From: CAIKMD01 sp963729935
GTDB lineage: Bacteria > Pseudomonadota > Alphaproteobacteria > ATCC43930 > CGMCC-115725
Assembly (NCBI GenBank): GCA_963729935.1
Contig: CAVSPW010000002.1
Coordinates: 992,001-1,056,000 of the forward strand
Length of the DNA stretch: 64,000 nucleotides
Direction of reading: 5' to 3'
A program made the translations under genes and the position numbers. Shown piece after piece: positions 8,639 through 16,226 of this stretch; position 1 is the stretch's first letter, and each line of letters opens with the position of its first letter. Below the pieces are notes generated by a model that was given only the letters and a program-made list of their open reading frames with translations, was not told the DNA's origin and ran no database searches.

Positions 8639-9163
8639 TCAGGCCGCTTCCTGAGCCGCGTCAAACCGGACGGCAAGCGGCGCGTCGCGCAACAGCGCGA
8701 TATCGAGACGCGTGCCGGTCGCATGCGAATCAAGCAACAGACTGCCGCCCCATTCTGCGACACCTTCCATCAATCGAAGCGGGCCGACGCCGAGGGCTTG
8801 CAGGGCGCGCAGGTCATAGACGCCGCTGAAGGGGAAGCCTTTGCCGTCATCCTCGATGCTCAGTAACACCGTGCCGCCGTTGACCTGGATGCCGAGGCGC
8901 GTGAGCGTCGCCCCCGAATGGCGAGCGGCATTGAGCGTGCCCTCATGCGACAGCGCCTCGAGCGCGGCCGCCAGCGACGCGGGCAAGGCGTCGACGCCAT
9001 CGCGATTGACGATGTCGAGCGCCAGCATCATGGGATAGCTTCGCTCGATCGCGTATTGCAGCAGGTTAAGACGGCGCGAAAGCCCCAACGCGCCAATGGG
9101 CGCCGCCGGTGGCGCGGTGAGAGAAGCGGTGCCGCAGAGCGGCTGGAGGCGCCAAACAGACAT
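8639..9163 (-). CDS. Orphan histidine-kinase-type ATPase domain protein
   Basis: A 174-residue protein with a GHKL ATPase fold like the C-terminus of NarX/LiaS-type (HPK7) kinases: N box ALSHEGTLNAARHSGA, G1 box IEDDGKGFPF, G2-like region GPLRLMEGVAEWGGSL and end GTRLDIALL. There is no HisKA_3 phosphoacceptor block, no membrane segment and no sensor domain. It may be an anti-sigma or phosphotransfer-type ATPase, or a relic of a larger kinase. It is convergent with the EnvZ-like kinase gene (9 nt apart). Confidence 0.7.
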   Translation of the reverse strand: MSVWRLQPLCGTASLTAPPAAPIGALGLSRRLNLLQYAIERSYPMMLALDIVNRDGVDALPASLAAALEALSHEGTLNAARHSGATLTRLGIQVNGGTVLLSIEDDGKGFPFSGVYDLRALQALGVGPLRLMEGVAEWGGSLLLDSHATGTRLDIALLRDAPLAVRFDAAQEAA

Positions 9164-9253
9164 CGCCCCAAGCTTGCCGAAAAAACGCTGAAAGATCGGT
9201 TAACGGTTCGGCAACCTTGACGAAAGGCGCGGCGCCCCTCTCCATAAACGCGA

Positions 9254-9285
9254 ACGCCGTTCCACGCACGCGCGCAGAACGGCGT
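9254..9285. repeat. Inverted repeat upstream of the orphan ATPase gene
   Basis: Nine-base arms ACGCCGTTC (9254-9262) and GAACGGCGT (9277-9285) are separated by 14 nt. The left arm also belongs to an 11-nt palindrome, GAACG-C-CGTTC (9252-9262). It lies about 90 bp before the start of the minus-strand gene at 9163 and could be an operator. No other feature is seen in the 9164-9352 interval apart from the phasin terminator. Confidence 0.35.
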
Positions 9286-9318
9286 CGGACGAATGACTCT
9301 GTTCCTAGAAAACCACTA

Positions 9319-9336
9319 CCGGCCGCGGACGGCCGG
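9319..9336 (-). terminator. Probable terminator after the phasin gene
   Basis: A 7-bp GC stem (CCGGCCG / CGGCCGG) with a 4-nt loop lies 17 nt beyond the phasin stop. On the minus strand it is followed after a few bases by GGTTTTC, a short T run. It fits a modest intrinsic terminator separating the phasin from the ATPase gene. Confidence 0.5.
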
Positions 9337-9352
9337 CAGGAGACACCTGACC

Positions 9353-9790
9353 TCAGGCCGCCTTGGTCGAGGCGACGTCGCGCATTTCCTCGAAACTTTC
9401 GGTGAAGCGCTTGGTCAGCACGTTGAAGGCCTCGGTGTTCGCCTTGGTGACGAGCTCGGTCAGCTCCTTCGCCGTGGCGAGGCCCTTCTCGAAAGACGCC
9501 TTCGCGAGTTCGGTGTTTTTGGCGATGCGCTCTTGCGGCGCGCCGGGCTGGCTGAATTCACGGAACAGCGAACGCGCCTCTTCGAGTGATTCGCGTGCGA
9601 TCTCGACCTGACGGCGCGCCAAAGCCTGGGCGCCTTCAATGGCGAGTTGATTGGCTTGGGTCAGCGCTTCGACGTTCTTGCGCTGCGACGCCATCATCGC
9701 TTCGACATTGAAGCTCGGCATCGTAAAGCCGGCGAATGCCTTGCTCATATCGTAATCGAGGAAAGACTGTTTGCTATTGATCATTGCCAT
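9353..9790 (-). CDS. Phasin family protein
   Basis: Small amphipathic helical protein (145 residues) of the Phasin_2 type that coats polyhydroxyalkanoate granules. Seen are an N-terminal stretch with MSKAFAGFTMPSF, the block MMASQRKNVEALTQANQLAIEGAQA, then long Ala/Glu/Lys-rich helices (ARRQVEIARESLEEARSLF, ELAKASFEKGLATAKELTEL) with few helix breakers. AGAGGA precedes the ATG. The upstream region carries a promoter with a TGC-rich operator as expected for PhaR control, although no pha synthesis gene is in the window. Confidence 0.9.
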   Translation of the reverse strand: MAMINSKQSFLDYDMSKAFAGFTMPSFNVEAMMASQRKNVEALTQANQLAIEGAQALARRQVEIARESLEEARSLFREFSQPGAPQERIAKNTELAKASFEKGLATAKELTELVTKANTEAFNVLTKRFTESFEEMRDVASTKAA

Positions 9791-9823
9791 CGTCCTCTGA
9801 GCGGGAAAGAGTGGGAAGGTTTA

Positions 9824-9841
9824 TGCTGCACTGCACAATGC
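9824..9841. promoter_or_regulatory. TGC-rich site, candidate PhaR operator
   Basis: Four TGC triplets lie within 18 nt (TGC-TGC-ac-TGC-acaa-TGC), 34-51 bases before the phasin start codon. PhaR repressors of alphaproteobacteria bind TGC-rich sequences at phasin promoters. The site covers the predicted transcription start of the promoter at 9844-9872, which is where a repressor would block initiation. Confidence 0.5.
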
Positions 9842-9843
9842 CT

Positions 9844-9872
9844 AATATGATATCACCGTATGATCTAGTCAA
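9844..9872 (-). promoter_or_regulatory. Sigma-70-like promoter for the phasin gene
   Basis: On the minus strand TTGACT (9872-9867), a 17-nt spacer and CATATT (9849-9844, four of six consensus bases) are seen in an unusually AT-rich segment. The start point would fall near 9837, inside the TGC-rich site. The same -35 sequence TTGACT is used at ilvE. Confidence 0.5.
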
Positions 9873-9912
9873 GGGCAATTGACCAAGGATTTTGCATCGC
9901 ACAAAAACATCG

Positions 9913-10530
9913 TTAATTCCGGGGCTTAGTTGGCCGGCCGGCCAGCGGGCCCAAGGCGCCAAGCAAAGACTCGGCTTGGCGCAGGCGGCGGTCCAGGGTC
10001 GCCATGGTAATGCCGAGGTCGGCGCTATCGTCGCGCAGGAAAACCGGAAATACCGACACGTAGAGCGCGGCCGTCAGCCGGCAGGCGAGCCGCCCGCGGC
10101 AACCCGAAGCCGATAGCCCCGCCCCTTCCCGCATCCAGGCCATGGAGCGCAGCAAGCCGGGCACGGCCCGGGCCAAGGAAGGGTCGCCCAGGCTCTCGCG
10201 CAGGATCGCCTTGATCCCCGGCCGGTGCGGTTTCAGCAGCTCGAAGCGCCGCATCAACACGTCAAACAGGCGATCGCGCGCGGGCTCGCCCGCCGCGGGA
10301 GCGCGCTGCGCGAGTACGGCCTCGTCGATGTCGTGCCGGAACCCCGAAAGGATCGCCAATTTCGAGCGGAACAGTCGGTAGGCTTGATCGAGCGGAACAT
10401 GGGCCGAAGCCGCGATCTCGGCCAATCCAGTCCGGCGCCAGCCCTTGGTCGCCGCGAGATCGAGCGCTGCCGCGATCATGCGTTGCCTCGGATCGCCCCG
10501 CGGCACGCGCGTCCGCTGTCGTTTCGGCAT
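9913..10530 (-). CDS. TetR-family transcriptional regulator (COQ9-like type)
   Basis: Helix-turn-helix regulator of 205 residues. The N-terminus has the TetR DNA-binding unit (RQRMIAAALDLAATKGWRRTGLAEIAASAHVPLDQAYRLFRSKLAIL). The C-terminal part (FDVLMRRFELLKPHRPGIKAIL, LRDDSADLGITMATLDRRL) resembles the COQ9-like TetR proteins common in Rhodospirillales, as recalled from the family. The ATG at 10530 is chosen because GGAGGACGCC precedes it; the longer open frame upstream is GC-driven. It lies 154 bp downstream of proC and 122 bp upstream of the phasin gene on the same strand. Its ligand and targets are unknown. Confidence 0.85.
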   Translation of the reverse strand: MPKRQRTRVPRGDPRQRMIAAALDLAATKGWRRTGLAEIAASAHVPLDQAYRLFRSKLAILSGFRHDIDEAVLAQRAPAAGEPARDRLFDVLMRRFELLKPHRPGIKAILRESLGDPSLARAVPGLLRSMAWMREGAGLSASGCRGRLACRLTAALYVSVFPVFLRDDSADLGITMATLDRRLRQAESLLGALGPLAGRPTKPRN

Positions 10531-10684
10531 GGCGTCCTCCGTTTGCAAAAAGATAAGAGGGAAGTTCAGCCGCCGCAATCGTCGCGACCGCAGGCCTGCT
10601 CCGCAGGGTCGTAGGACCTCCGCGCCGCGCGAGATCTCGACCGACGCCGTTTCCCGGCTCGGCACCGCCCAATCTCTGATCCGC

Positions 10685-11503
10685 CTAATCGGCGAGTTGA
10701 CGCGCGCGTTCCGTGGCCGCCGCCACGGCACGCCGCAATAGCGGGGCGAGTCCGTCCGCTCCCATCAGGATCTCAAGTGCGGCTTCCGTGGTCCCGCCGG
10801 GCGAGGTGACGTTGCGACGCAGCTGCGCCGCGTCATCCGGCGAGAGCCGCGCGAGCTCACCCGAGCCTGCGACCGTGGCGCGCGCCAGTTTCATCGCCAA
10901 TGCCGCGGGCAAGCCTGCAGCAACGCCCGCCTCGGCCAGACATTCGATGAGCAAGAACACATAAGCGGGCCCGCTTCCCGACACCGCAGTCACCGGATCG
11001 AGCAACGCTTCGTCCTCGACCCAGGCCACCTCGCCGACCCCCGCGAGCAGGCGACCGCACAGGGCGCGCTGCTGGGCGCCGACCCGCGGATTGGCACAGG
11101 CGACCGCGATGCCGCGGCCGATGGCTGCGGGCGTGTTGGGCATCGCTCGGACGATCGGCGCCGCCGCGCCAAGATTGCGCGCGAAGAAGCCAATCGTCTT
11201 GCCGGCCGCGATCGATAAAAACACCGTCCCGCCCGCGGCAAAGCGGTGATAGGCGGGCAGGATCTGGGGCAAGGCTTGCGGCTTGACCGCGAAGACGATC
11301 GCGGCGGGGCTGAAATTCTTGGGCAGGGCCTCGGCAGCGGCGTAGCGCCGGACGCCCTTCGGAAGCGTGACCGGTGCCGGCTCGACAATGGCGATCGCAG
11401 GAGAGAGACGGCGCTTGGACCAGCCGGCAAGGAGCGCTCCGCCCATTTTTCCGCAGCCGACCAGAAGAATTCCACGCGCGGGGCTTGCCTTGCGGGTGGT
11501 CAC
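10685..11503 (-). CDS. proC: Pyrroline-5-carboxylate reductase
   Basis: Last step of proline synthesis: NAD(P)H-dependent reduction of pyrroline-5-carboxylate. The Rossmann start ILLVGCGKMGGALLAGW, then VFAVKPQ, VRAMPNTPA, and the ProC signature region AVSGSGPAYVFLLIE with NVTSPGGTTEAAL are all present. The GTG at 11503 gives 272 residues and overlaps the stop of the preceding YbjN-domain gene in a GTGA tetranucleotide, indicating translational coupling. A longer open frame to 11602 only shadows that neighbour. Confidence 0.94.
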   Translation of the reverse strand: MTTRKASPARGILLVGCGKMGGALLAGWSKRRLSPAIAIVEPAPVTLPKGVRRYAAAEALPKNFSPAAIVFAVKPQALPQILPAYHRFAAGGTVFLSIAAGKTIGFFARNLGAAAPIVRAMPNTPAAIGRGIAVACANPRVGAQQRALCGRLLAGVGEVAWVEDEALLDPVTAVSGSGPAYVFLLIECLAEAGVAAGLPAALAMKLARATVAGSGELARLSPDDAAQLRRNVTSPGGTTEAALEILMGADGLAPLLRRAVAAATERARQLAD

Positions 11504-12003
11504 GCCTCGCCGATCGGATCGATCATCGCCGCGGCGATGGCTTCCTCCGCGCTCTTGCCGCCCCAGACGACGAGCTGGAAGGCGGGAAAGAAGCGTTCGC
11601 ATTCGCTGAGCGAGATTTCGACCAAATCCTCGATCTGTTCGACAGTGGCACCGTAGGCACCGCGCAACAGCACGCCCTGGCGGAACGCCGGCGAATGGTC
11701 ATCGCAAGCGAGATCGAAATGCCCGAGCCATAGCCGCTCATTGACCACGGCCAGGAGCTCGAACACGGCCGCGCGCCGGACCCGCGGTACCTTCATCTCG
11801 AAGGCGCACGAGAAGTGCAGGGCATTGAAGTCGCGCTGCCACAGGAAGAGCAGGCGGTAATCGCACCAACGGCCCGAAATCTCGACCACCATTTCATCGT
11901 CGGTGGCGCGATCATGGACCCATTCATTGGCCTGCACGATTTCTTCGACCAAATCGATGGGATTGGCCGAGGCGACCGTGGTCTCAAGCGACAAAGCGGT
12001 CAT
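11500..12003 (-). CDS. YbjN domain-containing protein
   Basis: A 167-residue acidic protein of the YbjN family, whose fold resembles type III secretion chaperones; molecular function is not established. The recognisable core is FLWQRDFNALHFSCAFEMKVP, followed by AVNERLWLGHFDL and VLLRGAYG. The start at 12003 is preceded by AAGGAG. Its stop overlaps the proC start, an association frequently seen in alphaproteobacteria. Confidence 0.85.
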   Translation of the reverse strand: MTALSLETTVASANPIDLVEEIVQANEWVHDRATDDEMVVEISGRWCDYRLLFLWQRDFNALHFSCAFEMKVPRVRRAAVFELLAVVNERLWLGHFDLACDDHSPAFRQGVLLRGAYGATVEQIEDLVEISLSECERFFPAFQLVVWGGKSAEEAIAAAMIDPIGEA

Positions 12004-12176
12004 CGCGCTCTCCTTCGCGGCCGGGACCTACGAGATTTGGTAGGGTTTCCCCCATCGCACTACTAGATATCACCCTGCCAAAGACCGGAGTCGCACGCAA
12101 GACCGAATTGGCTCAAAGCCGCGATTGCCGTGGGATAAGCATGGGATAAGCGCGATCGGCGGGAAATGCGGGCGGC

Positions 12177-12491
12177 TCAACGCCGCTTGGCGGCGGGTTT
12201 GCGCGCGGCGCCACGGCGCGCGGCGGGACGCTTGGCCGGCGCGGCAATGCCGAGCCGGGCTTCGAGCACGGCGAGGCGCTTCTCGAGTGCCTCTTGTGCC
12301 GCGCGGGCCTTGGCAGCCATCGCCCGGACCGCATCGAATTCCTCGCGCCGGACCAGATCCATCCGGCCAAGAATGCGCTCGAACTGTCCGCGCAGCCGGG
12401 ACTCGACCTCCCCGCGCATGCCGGTCAAGGTCCCGAGCGCGCCCGTGGCGACGCGAGCGAGATCGTCGAGAAAGCGGTTCTGAGTCTGCAT
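12177..12491 (-). CDS. ubiK: Ubiquinone biosynthesis accessory factor UbiK
   Basis: Small coiled-coil protein (104 residues, BMFP/YqiC family) that works with UbiJ in the soluble ubiquinone synthesis complex. It shows MQTQNRFLDDLARVATGA, then ESRLRGQFERILGRMDLVRREEFDAVRAMA, and a coiled coil ending in LEKRLAVLEARLG. The C-terminus is a basic tail of Arg, Lys and Ala that is longer than in E. coli. The ATG at 12491 follows GAGGGAC. It is divergent from hldD. Confidence 0.88.
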   Translation of the reverse strand: MQTQNRFLDDLARVATGALGTLTGMRGEVESRLRGQFERILGRMDLVRREEFDAVRAMAAKARAAQEALEKRLAVLEARLGIAAPAKRPAARRGAARKPAAKRR

Positions 12492-12546
12492 GTTTTGTCC
12501 CTCGGCCACGCTCCTAGCACAGCGCAATGCAGAGGGGAACGGTTCC

Positions 12547-12576
12547 TTGTGACCTCCGCCCGACTGCGCCTATAAA
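12547..12576 (+). promoter_or_regulatory. Promoter for hldD, placed for a leaderless transcript
   Basis: TTGTGA (12547-12552), an 18-nt spacer and TATAAA (12571-12576) lie directly before hldD. The -10 box ends 5 nt before the ATG at 12582, so transcription should start at the start codon itself. No Shine-Dalgarno sequence can fit between them other than AAGGGC. Confidence 0.5.
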
Positions 12577-12581
12577 GGGCG

Positions 12582-13568
12582 ATGATCCTCATTACGGGCG
12601 GCGCCGGATTCATCGGCTCGAACCTGGTTGCGGCGCTCGAGGAACGCGGCGCGGGCGAACTGGTGGTCTGCGACCGGCTGGGCCGGGACGAGAAATGGCG
12701 CAATCTCGGCAAGCGCGAACTCGCCGCGCTGATCGCGCCCGAAGCGCTCGCCGGTTTTCTCGACGAGCGGGGCGACGCCATCGAGACAATCTTTCATCTC
12801 GGAGCCTCGTCGTCGACGACCGAGACCGATGCCGATTTCATCATCGCGTCGAATTTCACGCTGTCGCAGTTTCTCTGGGATTGGTGCGTCGCGCACAGGA
12901 CACGGTTCATCTACGCCTCGTCGGCGGCAACCTATGGCGATGGCAGCGCGGGCTTCGACGACGATGCCTCGCCCGCCGCGCTGGCGCGGCTGAAACCGCT
13001 CAACGCCTATGGCTGGTCGAAGCATTTGTTCGACCGGCGCGTCGCGCGTCTCATCGAGCGCGCGGCGCCGATTCCGCCGCAATGGGCGGGACTCAAATTC
13101 TTCAATGTCTACGGTCCCAACGAGTATCACAAAGGCTCTCAGAAAAGCGTCGTGGCTCAGATCTTTCCGCGGGCGCGGGCCGGCAATTCCTGCACCCTCT
13201 TCCGCTCGCATCGCGAGGACGTGCCCGATGGCGGCCAGACGCGCGACTTCGTCTATGTGCGCGACTGTGTCGACGAAATGCTCTGGCTCCATGATCATCC
13301 CGAGGTGAGCGGGCTCTTCAACGCCGGCACCGGGCAGGCGCGCAGCTTTGTGGATTTGGCCTCCGCGGTCTATCGCGCCCTTGGCAAGGCGCCGCGGATC
13401 GATTACATCGATACGCCGGTCGCGATCCGCGACAAATATCAATATTTCACGGAGGCGCGGATGGAACGGGCCAAAGCCGCTGGATACGCGAAGACGGCGA
13501 CCAGCCTGGAAGACGGTGTCCGCGATTACGTTCAGACCTATCTCGCCGCCGCCGATCCCTATCGCTGA
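12582..13568 (+). CDS. hldD: ADP-glycero-manno-heptose 6-epimerase
   Basis: Epimerises ADP-D-glycero-D-manno-heptose to the L-glycero form for the lipopolysaccharide inner core. An extended SDR protein of 328 residues: NADP-binding GGAGFIGSNLV at the N-terminus, catalytic YxxxK in NAYGWSKHLFD, and the HldD-type segments FFNVYGPNEYHKG and SHREDVPDGGQTRDFVYV, which separate it from UDP-glucose epimerases. No other heptose gene is nearby. Its stop overlaps the lgt start (TGATG). Confidence 0.93.
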   Translation: MILITGGAGFIGSNLVAALEERGAGELVVCDRLGRDEKWRNLGKRELAALIAPEALAGFLDERGDAIETIFHLGASSSTTETDADFIIASNFTLSQFLWDWCVAHRTRFIYASSAATYGDGSAGFDDDASPAALARLKPLNAYGWSKHLFDRRVARLIERAAPIPPQWAGLKFFNVYGPNEYHKGSQKSVVAQIFPRARAGNSCTLFRSHREDVPDGGQTRDFVYVRDCVDEMLWLHDHPEVSGLFNAGTGQARSFVDLASAVYRALGKAPRIDYIDTPVAIRDKYQYFTEARMERAKAAGYAKTATSLEDGVRDYVQTYLAAADPYR

Positions 13569-14359
13569 TGCTGGTCATCCCTTATCCCGCCTTCGATCCC
13601 GTCGCGGTGGCGTTCGGCCCTTTCGCCATTCGCTGGTACGCGCTCGCCTATATCGTCGGTCTGATCATCGGCTGGCGTTACTGCTTGTGCGTCGCCAAGC
13701 GCCCGCCCGCCGTCGCCTCGCCGGCGGCGATCGACGATTTCCTCGTCTGGGCCACGCTCGGCGTCGTCCTCGGCGGTCGCACCGGCTACGTCCTCTTCTA
13801 CAAACCCGATTATTATTTCCAGAACCCGGGCGAGATCTTGCGGCTGTGGCATGGCGGCATGTCTTTCCACGGCGGCGCGCTCGGCGTGCTCGCGGCGTTG
13901 TGGCTGTTCTGCCGGCAACGCAGCCTGTCGCTCTTGGCCTTTTCCGACATCATCACCAGCGCCGTGCCGATCGGCCTCTTCTTCGGCCGCGTCGCCAATT
14001 TCATCAATGGCGAGCTATGGGGCCGACCGACCAGCGTGCCCTGGGCGATGGTGTTTCCCAACGCCGGACCCGAGCCGCGCCATCCCAGCCAGCTCTACGA
14101 AGCCGGGCTCGAAGGCATCGTGCTTTTCGCCTTGCTGTTCGCCTTGCTGCGCTGGACCGCGATCCGCGATCGGCCCGGCGCGCTGTCCGGCGTGTTCCTC
14201 ATGGGCTACGCCCTCGCCCGCATCTTCGTCGAATTTTTCCGCGAGCCCAACTCGTTTCTGGGATTCCTCTGGTTCGGCGCCACCATGGGGCAATTGCTCT
14301 CGGTGCCGGTCTTTCTGCTCGGCCTGTGGCTCGTCTGGTACGCGCAGCCGGAAAAATGA
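13568..14359 (+). CDS. lgt: Prolipoprotein diacylglyceryl transferase
   Basis: Inner-membrane enzyme that transfers diacylglyceryl from phosphatidylglycerol to the lipobox cysteine of prolipoproteins. Seven or so membrane segments are visible. The Lgt signature GRVANFINGELWGRPT and the conserved YALAYIVGLIIGW and HGGMSFHGG motifs are present; 263 residues is normal. The ATG overlaps the hldD stop and the gene's stop overlaps the next start (ATGA), so three genes are tightly coupled. Confidence 0.95.
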   Translation: MLVIPYPAFDPVAVAFGPFAIRWYALAYIVGLIIGWRYCLCVAKRPPAVASPAAIDDFLVWATLGVVLGGRTGYVLFYKPDYYFQNPGEILRLWHGGMSFHGGALGVLAALWLFCRQRSLSLLAFSDIITSAVPIGLFFGRVANFINGELWGRPTSVPWAMVFPNAGPEPRHPSQLYEAGLEGIVLFALLFALLRWTAIRDRPGALSGVFLMGYALARIFVEFFREPNSFLGFLWFGATMGQLLSVPVFLLGLWLVWYAQPEK

Positions 14360-15429
14360 CCTCATTGGCGGACCGTCTCGCGCAGCGGATTCGCGCGGCC
14401 GGACCGATCAGCGTGGCCGACTATATGGACGAAGCCGGCGCCTTCTATTACGGCACGCGCGACCCGTTCGGCGCGGCGGGCGATTTCGTCACCGCGCCGG
14501 AGGTGAGCCAAATCTTCGGCGAGCTGATGGGCGCATGGTGCGCGGATTTCTGGCAGCGCAGCGGCGCGCCCGATCCGGTGCTGCTGGTCGAATTAGGGCC
14601 CGGCCGCGGCACGCTCATGGCGGATGCGCTGCGCGCGACGCGCAACGTGCCGGGCTTCGGGGCCGCGATTCGCCTTCACCTGGTGGAGCGCAGTCCGGTG
14701 CTGCGCGCCACGCAAGCCGGGGCGCTCGCCGCCCACGCGCCCCTGTGGCATGACAGCATCGCGACCCTTCCGCCGGAACCGATGCTGCTCATCGCCAATG
14801 AATTTCTCGACGCGCTCCCGATCCGGCAATTCGAGCAACGCGGGCTCAGCTGGTACGAGCGGATGGTCGGACTGGACGCAAGCGGCAAGAATTTGGCTTT
14901 CTGCCTCGCTCCGAGCTCTGTTCCCGAGATGCCGAGCGGCGCGCGCCCGGAAAACGAGGGCAAGGTTCGCGCGATCTGTCCGGCCGCCGAAAATCTTGCC
15001 GAGCTGCTCGGCATTCGGCTGCGCCGTCACGGCGGCGCCGCTCTTTTCATCGACTATGGCTACGACGATCGCGCCGGGGAAATCGCGCTCGGCGATACGT
15101 TGCAGGCGCTGCGCCAGCACCGGCCCGTCCCTGTCCTCGACGCGCCCGGCGAATGCGATCTGACGGCGCATGTCGACTTCGCGGCCTTCGCCCAGGCCGC
15201 CCAGTTTGGCGGCGCGGCCATCCACGGACCGGTGACGCAGCGCGATTTTCTGCTGCGGCTCGGTCTGGAAGCGCGCGAAGCGAAACTTCTCGACGGTGCG
15301 ACGCCGGCCCAAGCCGAAGCGATCAGGAGCGCCAGCCGCCGCTTGATCGATCCGGCGCAGATGGGCAGGCTCTTCAAAGTGCTGGGGCTCACCGGGCCGA
15401 ATGCGCCCGCACCCGCCGGTTTCGAGTAA
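14356..15429 (+). CDS. SAM-dependent methyltransferase, MidA/NDUFAF7 family
   Basis: Protein-arginine methyltransferase-like enzyme of 357 residues. Eukaryotic NDUFAF7 dimethylates an arginine of complex I subunit NDUFS2; a similar role in bacterial NDH-1 assembly is inference. Motifs: YYGTRDPFGAAGDFVTAPEVSQIFGELMG near the N-terminus, SAM-binding VELGPGRGTLM, IANEFLDALPIRQF and FIDYGYDD. The lgt-midA-pgeF order is widely conserved in alphaproteobacteria. The ATG at 14356 overlaps the lgt stop. Confidence 0.9.
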   Translation: MTSLADRLAQRIRAAGPISVADYMDEAGAFYYGTRDPFGAAGDFVTAPEVSQIFGELMGAWCADFWQRSGAPDPVLLVELGPGRGTLMADALRATRNVPGFGAAIRLHLVERSPVLRATQAGALAAHAPLWHDSIATLPPEPMLLIANEFLDALPIRQFEQRGLSWYERMVGLDASGKNLAFCLAPSSVPEMPSGARPENEGKVRAICPAAENLAELLGIRLRRHGGAALFIDYGYDDRAGEIALGDTLQALRQHRPVPVLDAPGECDLTAHVDFAAFAQAAQFGGAAIHGPVTQRDFLLRLGLEAREAKLLDGATPAQAEAIRSASRRLIDPAQMGRLFKVLGLTGPNAPAPAGFE

Positions 15430-15437
15430 GAACCCTC

Positions 15438-16202
15438 ATGATCCGCGTCGCCGTTCTCGAATCACCACCGATCCGCCACGGCTTCTTCACCCGCGAAGGC
15501 GGCGTGAGCACCGGAATTTTCGCGTCCCTCAATTGCAGCCTCGGCTCGGGGGACGAGCCGGCGGATATCGGCGAAAACCGGCGGCGCGCGCTGGCGCAGC
15601 TCGGATTGGGCCCTGACCGGCTCGTTACCTGTCATCAAGTGCATGGCGCCGATGTCGTCCTCGTCGACCGCCCCTGGGCGCAGGCGAATCGCCCGCGCGC
15701 CGATGCGATGGTGACGCGGCAGAAGGGCCTGGCGCTCGGCATCCTCACGGCGGATTGCGCGCCGGTGCTGTTCGCCGATGCCCAAGCGGGGATCGTGGCC
15801 GCGGCTCATGCCGGCTGGCGCGGCGCATTGACGGGCGTGATCGCGGCGACGGTCGGGGCGATGCGGCGCGAAGGCGCCGAGCTCGCGAGCCTCAGAGCGG
15901 CGATCGGACCCTGCATCGGTTTCGCGTCTTACGAAGTGGGGCCCGAATTTCCCGAGCCTTTCCTCGCGCAGAGCGCGGCGAACGCGGCGTTCTTCCGCGC
16001 CGCGCCGCGCGCCCATCATCATCTCTTCGATCTTGCCGGCTATGTGCGCGCGAGGCTGGCTGATGCGGGCGTCGGATCCATCGACGCGTCGGGCGGCGAC
16101 ACCGCCGCCGAGCCCGCACGGTTTTTTTCCTATCGCCGCACCGTCCTTGCGGGCGAGCGCCGATTCGGGCACCAGCTCTCGGCAATCTGCCTTGCGCCCT
16201 AG
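15438..16202 (+). CDS. pgeF: Peptidoglycan editing factor PgeF (laccase-domain protein)
   Basis: Cytoplasmic zinc enzyme of the YfiH/DUF152 family, in E. coli shown to limit wrong amino acids (L-Ser) in peptidoglycan stems; also reported as purine nucleoside phosphorylase-like. The metal-site motifs CHQVHGADV, LTADCAPVLF, AAHAGWRGAL and GPCIG are all intact. The length is 254 residues. It starts 8 nt after the methyltransferase stop, within the same operon. Confidence 0.92.
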   Translation: MIRVAVLESPPIRHGFFTREGGVSTGIFASLNCSLGSGDEPADIGENRRRALAQLGLGPDRLVTCHQVHGADVVLVDRPWAQANRPRADAMVTRQKGLALGILTADCAPVLFADAQAGIVAAAHAGWRGALTGVIAATVGAMRREGAELASLRAAIGPCIGFASYEVGPEFPEPFLAQSAANAAFFRAAPRAHHHLFDLAGYVRARLADAGVGSIDASGGDTAAEPARFFSYRRTVLAGERRFGHQLSAICLAP

Positions 16203-16219
16203 TGGCGCAAGGCTATCAT
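16192..16219 (+). promoter_or_regulatory. Candidate promoter for the 16227 lipoprotein gene
   Basis: TTGCGC (16192-16197), 16 nt, then TATCAT (16214-16219; five of six consensus bases). The -10 box ends 7 nt before the ATG at 16227, again suggesting a leaderless transcript. The -35 match is weak. Confidence 0.35.
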
Positions 16220-16226
16220 CACCGCC

